DNA of 49,199 nt, from positions 1 to 49,199 of the forward strand of contig JANDJZ010000354.1 of assembly GCA_027943245.1 (NCBI GenBank), written 5' to 3'. This document shows, in pieces, positions 41,077 to 49,199 of the stretch. This DNA comes from Acanthamoeba sp. SK_2022b (lineage: Eukaryota; Discosea; Longamoebia; Acanthamoebidae). The position numbers and the translations under genes are program-made. The notes beneath the pieces were generated by a model. That model was not told where the DNA came from and did no database searches. It was given only the letters and a program-made list of their open reading frames with translations. Each line of letters starts with the position of its first letter. Position 1 is the stretch's first letter.

Positions 41077-42408
41077 GTGTGTGTTATGTGCGCGCGCGGG
41101 TGTGTTGTCCAGTTTGCTTCAAGAATTTCAACAGTGGAACGACCAAGGCGTGCAAGCCACGTTCATCCCCGGCAATCACGATCAGGTTCGCTCTTGAATT
41201 ATTCGTATTTATTTTATAATACTACTACTACTAATAATAATACTAATTCTGGCTGAGTGACAGGTGAGCATGGATGGACTCGTGCACGGGATAAGCATGT
41301 TTGGCCTCTTCCCCAACATCTCCATCGCGACCCGACCCATCTACGACTCCACCAACCGCCTCGCCTTCCTTCCCTGGTACCTGGCGCTCAGCCCGACGAC
41401 GCTCAAGTGATCTCACTCACCCCGCCCACACCAACGATGCAGGCGCGAGGATTCGGTGGAGCAACAGAGGCAATTTGCCCACGTTCATGAGCTCGAGCAG
41501 CAGAAGTCGTCCAACAGCGGCGAACAACCACCAGGTAAGGGCGAGCCTCACCTTTTTTGATATTTTATTTTCTAATTAATTATAATAAATTCCATAACGC
41601 GTGTAATCGTCGGCATGCCACAGGATGGACCATTTTCGCGCATGCCGAGGTGGGCGGCGCCGTTGCGAACGGCGGTCACATCGCCTCTGGGCGAATCTCC
41701 AGGTAGGGTTCTACGTTGTGTTGTTGTCCTCGTCCTTTCCGCGCCATTGATCGCGGGAGACAGGCCGCAAATCGAACAGGTGGCCAGGGCGTGCTACGTG
41801 GGCCACTACCACAAGCGGCAGCTGATTGGTACTACCCTTTCCCCATCGATTCATTCCTCTCGCGTAGACGTGATTTACTGTCTATTTACTGTCGACACTC
41901 CACAGGGGATAGGATATGGTATGTGGGCAGCCCGTTCGAGCAGAACTTTGGCGAAATGAACGAGGTAAGCCACCCCCTCCCTCAAACAAACGCTACGGCG
42001 TCGACGAATTGATGACGTGGACTGATTGGACTGGCTCTATATGCGACTCAGCCGCATGGCGCTGCGATCGTCACGTCGGAGAGCATCATCCCGCGCTTCG
42101 TCAACTTTGACCAGATGCCCAAACACTGGAAGTTTGCGTTCCCGGCCGACTTCCAGTTTGGCGGCCAACAAACGCACGCCCTCCTCTCTCTTTCTCTTTC
42201 GCTGATCGCCTCATTTCAATTTGGTGGACCACACGCGCGCTCAAATCAAATGGCTTCTTTGGTTTGGCCAGTGGCACCGAGGCCTCAACGATGGAGCGAC
42301 CGGGATCGGCGTCGGTCGTGCGCCCATTTGAACTTGTGCGGCCGCACGACATTGTAGAGGTTCGACTCTGTTCATTCTGTACAACTCATGACTTGACATT
42401 CAATTCAC

Positions 42409-42475
<67 letters not shown>

Positions 42476-45400
42476 TAGTAGTTCGCACGAGGAGATGCGC
42501 ACCGAGGCGTTCGAAAGGGCGATGGCGCAGTTGATGGAGAAGGAAGTGCTCCTTCGCCGCATCGTGAAACGTAAGGTCGAGGGAGGCGCGCCGCTGCTCG
42601 ATCGGAGCATGGGCGCCGGCGCCAGCGAGGCGCCTGGCGTCAGCGGCGACGCGACTGGAGGTGCGCGCTTGTGCCATGCGCCCAACACCACGTGATTTCG
42701 ATTCACGTTATGATATTCTGAAATCGTTTGGGAAACGTTTTATGTACGTTTTGTGTAGTCGCGGCCAGCGAGGGCTACTCGTCGCAGATGCTCGATCACT
42801 TTGTGCAGGAGTACATCGACATCGCCCAGAAAGAAGGTTCGCGTACTAGGTCGACGACTTGTGTCTGTCTTTCTGTCAACCTGTGGCTGACTCTGCGCTG
42901 TGGCGTCGTGTCCAGGGGACCATCATCTCAACCGCTCGTCGTTGGTTGACTTTGCCCGGACGGCGCTCTCCGAAGTCGCCCACCAACCCAACACGATCCG
43001 ACCAATCGGCAAGATGGTCTCATTCAAAAGGTGGCCTCCCCCCTCTTCGTTTTTCGCTTTCGTTTTCAGTATTGTGACTGACGCCGCCAACATGCGGCAG
43101 CCTGTCGGTCGAGGATTTCTGTGCGATCAAAGGCAGGACCGACCTCGATTTCACGACGACCGGTGCGTAAACATACGTGTGCCGTGTGCACTCATGATGA
43201 CGATGGGAAATTGTGGCGTGCTGACGTCTGTCCCGTGATGTGATGTGATGCCCCACCCCCGCGAACAGGCATGGCGTTGCTTCGAGGTCCGATGGGCGTG
43301 GGCAAGACCTCGTTGGGAGACGCGCTCACCTGGTGCCTCTACGGCAGCACGACCCCGCGCAAGCCCGGTATCTAATACTCGAGCCGACGCATGTCTACTC
43401 GTAGGCTCACCCACTCGCGTTTCCCCCCCCCAAACACATATCGCCAGGCACCGCTGCGGCCTCGCTGCGAGGGGACGAGGTCATCCACGACGAGGCCAAG
43501 GAAGTGTCGGTCACGCTTCACCTAGAGGTATGTGTAATTTCATTTCATTTTTGTTCTACATTTCCAAAAGATCAAAATCTATTATTTATTCTTCAAAACG
43601 TGCTTAATTGTTTAATAAATTGTGAATTTCCTTTCAGTGGTGGCTCACTCGGCTGTTGTATGTCCATCATGGCTAGGTGGACGGCAAGCCGATCACGGTA
43701 TCGCGGTCCAAGAGGAAGGGCGCCGGCGCCAAGGTGAAAATCGAGGGCATCGAGGTGAGATCACTGCGTCGCTCTCATTCTGTTTGTGTACATTGCGTTT
43801 GCGCGTTCTGTGTTGGTATCGACGTGCTGAAACGGGCTTGGTGGTGGTGGCAGGAACCGGAGGGCGTGCGTGACCAGCAAACGCTGGTGAACAACATCGT
43901 GGGGCTCGACTTTGACATGTGGCGCATGTGCGTGTACCTGGGCCAAGGGGCCGTGTCCAACTTCGTGACCGACGCCGACAAGCGGCGGAAGGAACTCCTG
44001 GCACGGACGCTCAACCTGGGTAATCCATTTTCTGTGTCGACGCTTGCAGTAGTCGAGTAGTGGTTGGTTTGCCTCATCGTTACGCTCGCCAGGCGCGTGC
44101 TCGCTCGCGCAGAAGACGGCCAAGGACCAGAAGAAGAAGCTCGAATCGGAGATGGAGAAGACCAAGATCGAGCTGGCCAAGGCCGTTTCGGCTCACGACA
44201 CCTGGACCAAGGTTATTCATTTTTTACATTTTATTTATAAAATATTTCTTTTTTTCATTATTATTATTGTTATTGGTTTTTAAACAAAGCTTGTTGTCGA
44301 ATGGGTGCAGATCGATTACGACGAGCAGTCACGGGCGTGGGCAGAGGAGACCAGGAAGGCCGTCGAATTGGCCGAGGCCAAGGCCGCAGAGCTCCAGCAG
44401 CAGCTGGACAACGTCAAAACGTACGCGCGCTTCTGTCGCGCATTCACTGGATGCGGACAAGCTGACCACAGCGCATCTGAGCGACACACAGGATGGAGGG
44501 GAAGGAGGAAAAGGACTGGATGGACAAGAAGCTGAGCGTGCAGGCGGCCATCAACCAGAAGAGCAAAGCCATCAACGACGCCTCCGCCAAGCATCAGGCC
44601 GCCATTAGCCTTCTGTCCAAACGGTATTCTTCTTGATTTGTCGATTTTTTCATTATATTTTTTCATTATATATATAATCCGTATTTATAACGTGTTTTCA
44701 TTTATTATTGTTTCATTGTAAAAAATTAACCATTTTACCCTCTACCAGGGTGGGGCAGCTTCAAGCCGAGCAGCTGGCTTCCGAACGAGAGAAGAAGAAG
44801 ATGGAGGAAGAGATCCACCGAAGGCATTCCCACGCGCCCTCATCGACCCAGGTCTCCTCCTCCTCCATGTCTTTCATGCACGCATACGACCGTCATTTGC
44901 ACTCACACCCCACCCAACATTAATGTGTCGACAAAATGGCCGAACACAGCAGGAGAGCACGGCGGTCGCGGACACGTGCAACACGTGCGGGCAGCCCATC
45001 TCGGCGGAGATCAAGGACAGGCTGGTGGCCGACCTGCGCCACAGGGTGGCCGAGCGGGCCGCCCTCGTCGCGCGCCTGGTCGACGACCTCGGGGCCCTCG
45101 ACGCCGAGATGGCGGCCGAGAAGCGGGCCCACGCCGAGCAACGGCAGGCCGCCCAGAGTGACCTCGACGAGCTGCACCGACAGGCGACCGAGTGCGCCGA
45201 GAAGCTGACCGTCGCGGCCAACATGCGCAACAACCGCAGAAACGTCGAGCGGGCCCTGAGCGAGGCCGCCGCCCAGGCCACGAAGCTGAAAGCGGGTATG
45301 CGCGCCAGCCTCACCCCGCCTCGCGGTGGGGGCCCTGCTGACGTCACGCACACAGCGAAAAATCCATTCGAGGAGCAAAAGGCCCAGAAGGACACGAAAG

Positions 45401-45619
45401 TGCGCGCGCTGCAGCAGGCCATGGAGCGAATTAAGGTGGCTTTGCCTGCTTTGCCCCCCCCCCCACTTGGCTGGTCTCTGGTCCAGAGACTGACTTGTGG
45501 TGCGCGGCAGTCGACGATGGACACCACCGAACGAAGCCTGCGCGTAGCCGAATTCTGGGACACTGGGTCCGAGACCTCTGCGCTCCCCTTTGTGCTCGCC
45601 TGCACCCGTCCAAGTAGCG

Positions 45620-45679
<60 letters not shown>

Positions 45680-46412
45680 AGATTCGGGCCCAAGGGCATT
45701 CCAGTCACGGCCCTCAGCGCTGTCCTCCATGAGCTCGAGGACTACGCCAATCAGTGCGTGATGATCAGCGCTCTGCTGCTGCGTGGCGACCAATGGCTGA
45801 TTTTTGTATTTATGTGTTGTGGGGGGGGCGCAGCTTCATGTCGATTCTGTTGCAGGGCAAGATCAACTGCACGCTGTCGATGGAGGGGGACGACCTCCAG
45901 ATCGATTTCCACGAGTTTGATCAGGTGAGCGGGAAGCTTCGTTCGCGCTCCTTCACCCAACTCTCCGGCGGCCAGCGACGCTGCGCCGAGCTGGCCTTCT
46001 CCCCCGTACGACTCCCCCCCCCCCTTTCTCTTCTCTTTTCTATCGCTCTTCGTTCTTTCTTGCTTACGACGTGCGACGGTTTGGGGGGGGACAGTTCGCG
46101 TTGAGCGAGATGGTGTTCAACCGAAGCGGCGTGCGCATACCCTTCTTGATCGTCGACGAGATGACCACCCACCTCGACCCAGCTACCAAGCCGCTGGTGT
46201 GCGAGGTGCTGCGACGGCTGGGCAAGGAGACGGTGCTGGTGATCGACCACGACCCCTCCGTGCAGGGCGAGTTCGACCGCATCCTCGACCTCGCGCGCGA
46301 CCCCGACACCGGCCGACTTCTCATCGCCCCCGACGAGTCGGCCGACCGCCAACAACGACAGCAACACTTGGCCGACTCCACCGACGAGGCTCTCGCCGCC
46401 GTTGCCCTCTGA
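40386..46412 (+). CDS. Fused SbcD/MRE11-type nuclease and SbcC/RAD50-type ATPase
   Basis: One reading frame across about 20 exons. Phosphoesterase part: LFSDLHVSA (near 40790), FLGDFWHHR, FIPGNHDQ, FAHAEVGG, VGHYHKRQLIGD, YVGSPFEQNFGE, then a cap-like region VRPFELVRPHDIVEV. A linker (SSHEEMRTEAFERAMAQLME and LLDRSMGAGA) leads to the ATPase: MVSFKSLSVEDF, Walker A LLRGPMGVGKTSLGDAL, KVSVTLHLEV, long coiled coils, zinc hook-like DTCNTCGQPI (44974-45003), signature QLSGGQRRCAEL, and Walker B FLIVDEMTTHLD. It ends AAVAL, TGA 46410-46412. All residues needed for Mn2+ nuclease and ATPase look kept. The start is uncertain (ATG 40386, with a possible CxxC exon LLCRHCGSECRV, or near 40730). The frame across the 42,158-42,270 intron joins nuclease and ATPase parts. 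Confidence 0.85.
41013..41074. repeat. (GT)n intronic microsatellite
   Basis: Intron of the fused nuclease/ATPase gene, just before the exon with FQQWNDQGVQATF. Confidence 0.95.
42410..42472. repeat. (CA)n intronic microsatellite abutting an acceptor
   Basis: Ends directly in CACACAG at the exon with SSSHEEMRTEAF, so the CA run takes the place of the polypyrimidine tract. Confidence 0.95.
45622..45677. repeat. (CA)n intronic microsatellite
   Basis: In an intron of the fused gene after the exon with RVAEFWDTG. It ends AATAG just before the exon with FGPKGIPVTALS. Confidence 0.95.
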
Positions 46413-46743
46413 GAAGGGGTAGTGACCTTGGCACACTCTGTGTGTGGTTAACAAAGGCGTGGTGCACCTTTTTTGCGTCTAAGTGTGTTACTTGCCCGAG
46501 CGAGTCGGGTTGGCCGCGGTGGCAGCGAATAGGCGCCCTTCCCGAAAATGACCGAGTAGCGAACTTCTGGCCCCGCAGAAGACCCAGGAATCGGGAAAGG
46601 CGCTGCGGGCCAACGCCACTTCTTGGGCGCCAGTTAGTGGAAACTCAGTTCTCATGCGCAGCTGAACCGCGAGGGGAGAGAGAGAAGCGTCTCCTCAATC
46701 GATTGCGGTTAATCGATTTTGGCACAAATCTACGAGAGGAGAG
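46413..46743. promoter_or_regulatory. Upstream region of the ferric reductase-like gene
   Basis: 331 bp. It holds a perfect 10-bp palindrome CAATCGATTG (46696-46705) and a second AATCGATT (46711-46718), 40 and 26 bp before ATG 46744. This pair could be a transcription-factor site. No TATA box. Confidence 0.45.
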
Positions 46744-47802
46744 ATGTTTCGTGAATCGAAAGACGACGAAAAGATGATCCATCTGGAGCCGTGGTCCACC
46801 ACCCAACACCACGAGAATACGATGACCATCTCGGCGCTTGGGTGGGTGAAGATCGGCCTGTGCCGAAGGCCGCTCGTGCTCCTCGGCGTGGGCCTCAACC
46901 TGCTCGAGCTCATGCTGACCGTTCTCTTCCTGGGCGTCCACGGCGTCTACATCTATTCGTCCTACCGCCGCTCCGACACCAAACACTTTGCCGAGAGCTT
47001 GGGCGAGCTCGTGCACTGGTGCGTCACCACGTTGCCTCCCTGCGAGGTTGACCTAAACCTTTAATATTTACGTATTTTTTGATATCTCTACAACAGGGAC
47101 CTGGCGTTGTCGCTGCTGTTCGTGACGCGCAACTCGATCTGGCAGGCCGTCTTCTCGTGCAGCTTTGAGCGCGCCGTCGCCTACCATCGCTGGCTCGCCA
47201 ACACCGTATAACCCCTCCACTCCGTTTTCTTATTTCTTATTGTCATTTTAATAATTAGAAAAATCATTTAGATATATATCGCTTTTCGTTCATTGGCCAG
47301 GCGATTGTCGTGGCGTGCGCGCACGGCGTCATCTTCCACGCGACCTGGATCGAGGAGGGCCGGGAACAGTGGTTGGACCAGGCGCTGAGGGAGACCGAGA
47401 ACCTGTTTGGCGAGATGGCCCTGGCATGCTACCTCATCATCGCCGTCATGTCCCTGCCCTGGGCGCGCCGGAAGATCTTCGAGCTGTTCCGCTGGGCCCA
47501 CATCGTCTTCGTCCCGCTCTTCATCGTCTTTGTCGTTCTGCATCACGGCGGCGGAGGTTCACTCGACCTCTTTGCTACACCAACAACGTGTTCTGATTGG
47601 CCCACTAATTGAATGGTCGTGCAGGATTCCTGTTGAAGGCGTCGCTCAGCCTACTCTTATACGGCGCCGATCTGATCTACCGCCTATACTCGATACTCAT
47701 CTCGCCCAAGTCCCGAGCTGCCGTCGTCTCGGCCCACAAAGTGTGCCCTGACGTCGTCAAGTACATCCCACCCGCTCGAATCTCTCTTGCACACATCACA
47801 CA

Positions 47803-47873
<71 letters not shown>

Positions 47874-48115
47874 CCACCTTTGTCTGATAATGCATCGGCC
47901 AACCCGTGCAGGCTGACGATCAAGGTGGAAGGCGGTGGGTTCAACTACAAGGCTGGTCAGTACGTGTTCCTGACGGTGCCGGCGGTGGCCCGATTTGAGG
48001 CCCACCCGTTCAGCATCTCGTCGGTGGGAGGTGAGCTCACCCCGAAAGGTGACGACGGCGAGTTCACAGTGCACGTCAAGTCGACCGGTACCCGAGCACA
48101 CGCACTACACCACCA

Positions 48116-48147
<32 letters not shown>

Positions 48148-48909
48148 ACACAGTTGACACGCTGCGCGTGCATTGTACTAAGAGCCAAGTGTCATGTGGG
48201 GGGGAGCAGGTAACTTCACACATCGCTTGCTTCGCTGCGTAGAGATGCGGCCGGGCGCGCTCACCTCGGCCCGAGTGGAAGGCCCCTACGGCGCGCTCTC
48301 GGTCAACCCGTTTGCTTATCGACGAGTGCGCATTCCACGCATACCCAAGCGTTGCACCTCGCTGGACTGGGGCTGACAGCATCACCTTTTTCTCAGGTGG
48401 TGTTTGTGGCGGGCGGGATCGGGATCACGCCCATGCTGGCCGTCATGAGGCACATGCACGACAGTGGCGCGCCGATGACCGAGAAGGTCAGCCTGCACTG
48501 GGTGGTGCCCCATCTGTCCCTCTACCACGCCTTCGCCCAAGGTGCGCTACACTTGCGCATTCCATGCATTCCATCCAACCACTACCGAAGCTGATGTGTG
48601 CGTTGGTGCGCAGATGTGCACAAAATGAGTTCAGGCGGCGATGTGTTCGAGTCACACGTGTATGTTACACGCCACGAACACCAGGCCGGCGACGCGTCGC
48701 TGGACACGGGTGGCCAGGGCAACTTCGAGTTGCACCTGGGGCAGGGGAGGCCCGACCTCGCGCGCATCATCGCCGACGAGGTCGAACGGGCCAGTCCGGA
48801 TCGTGTGGCAGTGCTCGTGTGCGGGCCCGATTCCATGCGTGCGCAGGTCCTTCGGGCCGGTGGGCGACACAACTCGGTCGATCTTCACAGCGAAACCTTC
48901 GAGCTATGA
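46744..48909 (+). CDS. Ferric reductase / NADPH oxidase-type flavocytochrome
   Basis: Membrane electron transfer from NAD(P)H through FAD and two hemes. Start MFRESKDDEKMIHLEPW, then TM ELMLTVLFLGVHGVYIY, DLALSLLFVTRNSIW, HRWLANT/AIVVACAHGVIFHATW with heme-type His, CYLIIAVMSLPWARRKIFEL, FRWAHIVFVPLFIVFVVLHH with heme His, and LLLYGADLIYRLY. The FAD part has YKAGQYVFLTVP and HPFSISSVGG; NAD-binding part has VFVAGGIGITPMLAVM and, near the end, VLVCGPDSMRA. It ends ETFEL, TGA 48907-48909. Family members are Fe3+/Cu2+ reductases or superoxide-producing NOX; no EF-hand is visible, so ferric reductase is more likely. The intron at 47804-47869 is (CA)n. Confidence 0.88.
47804..47869. repeat. (CA)n intronic microsatellite
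   Basis: Intron of the ferric reductase-like gene before the exon RLTIKVEGGGFNY. Confidence 0.95.
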
Positions 48910-49199
48910 CCGTACATAACTGCCAAGCAAAAAGAGAAAAGTGATAAAATAGAAGAATAATCTTTGGCGCGAAATTGAAAAAACGCCCAAAAATAAAAAA
49001 CGCTGAAAGCGTGTTGGGGACTTGCACGCTCACCGCGATCACCCGGAAAGAGAGCGACAGCCGAGCCAGCTTCTTTGTCTAGGCGTGAAGGTACTTTGCC
49101 ATCGATTGCCAAGAAGGGTTTTATTTAATACGCATATTTTTTGCATCTTTTCGAATGTTGAGCTAATTTCAATCGATGCCTTTGACTTTACAAGTTTCT
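48910..49199. other. 3' flank of the ferric reductase-like gene
   Basis: AT-rich tail with AATAAT-like polyadenylation possibilities (48955-48965) and no recognisable gene before the window edge. GCCATCGATTGCC and CAATCGATGCC occur near 49099 and 49172, echoing the palindrome upstream of the same gene. Confidence 0.45.

Noticed and set aside
1..49199. CRISPR-like arrays
   Set aside because: The minisatellites have contiguous degenerate units without constant spacers, and the setting is eukaryotic.
1..49199. tRNA or rRNA genes
   Set aside because: I looked for GGTTCGA-type T-loop motifs; the few hits (for example 42359) lie in introns or exons and have no cloverleaf around them.

Overview
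The window looks like a piece of an amoebozoan nuclear genome, most like Acanthamoeba. Coding exons are GC-rich, introns are short GT-AG introns in almost every gene, spacers are compact, and long (CA)n/(GT)n runs sit inside introns. I see no tRNA, rRNA, CRISPR array or prokaryotic operon signal. Exon boundaries were read by eye, so gene ends are good to a few tens of bases unless stated.

Bases 1-15,200 hold minus-strand host genes: a ubiquitin-like-domain protein cut by the window edge, a ZIP zinc transporter with a His-rich loop, a coiled-coil/RWD-like protein, a long STE-type protein kinase, SNU13 (15.5K snoRNP/spliceosome protein), an Abraxas/FAM175-family scaffold, and two short homologous ORFs of unknown function.

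Bases 15,487-26,400 are a threefold segmental duplication. Each unit carries an HSD17B10-type short-chain dehydrogenase gene (minus strand) next to repeat modules. Copy 2 is frameshifted. Between copies lie degenerate mobile elements: a foldback-like element whose two ends are the same minisatellite in opposite orientation, with a decayed Mutator/Kolobok-like transposase and an F-box-like segment, and a 166-bp MITE. Bases 27,442-30,243 are the probable long relative of that MITE. It has an IS630/Tc1-type DDE transposase whose third acidic residue reads Lys, plus a second gene on the other strand. The whole block is poor in CpG and rich in TG/CA, unlike the host exons around it.

Bases 30,871-48,909 return to host genes: a FabG-like SDR (minus), then a secreted GH128-type glycosidase and a secreted S8 protease (plus), an ankyrin-F-box-Rab fusion (plus), a small secreted protein (minus), a single gene joining an SbcD/MRE11-type nuclease to an SbcC/RAD50-type ATPase (plus), and a ferric reductase/NADPH oxidase-type flavocytochrome (plus).

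The strongest novelties are the fused MRE11-RAD50-type gene, the ankyrin-F-box-Rab fusion, and the duplication block with its inverted-minisatellite element. Functionally the host genes cover metal and redox transport (ZIP, ferric reductase), fatty-acid oxidation (HSD17B10), secreted hydrolysis, and DNA-repair or ubiquitin-linked scaffolds (Abraxas, MRE11-RAD50-type, F-box). Their proximity does not imply a shared pathway.
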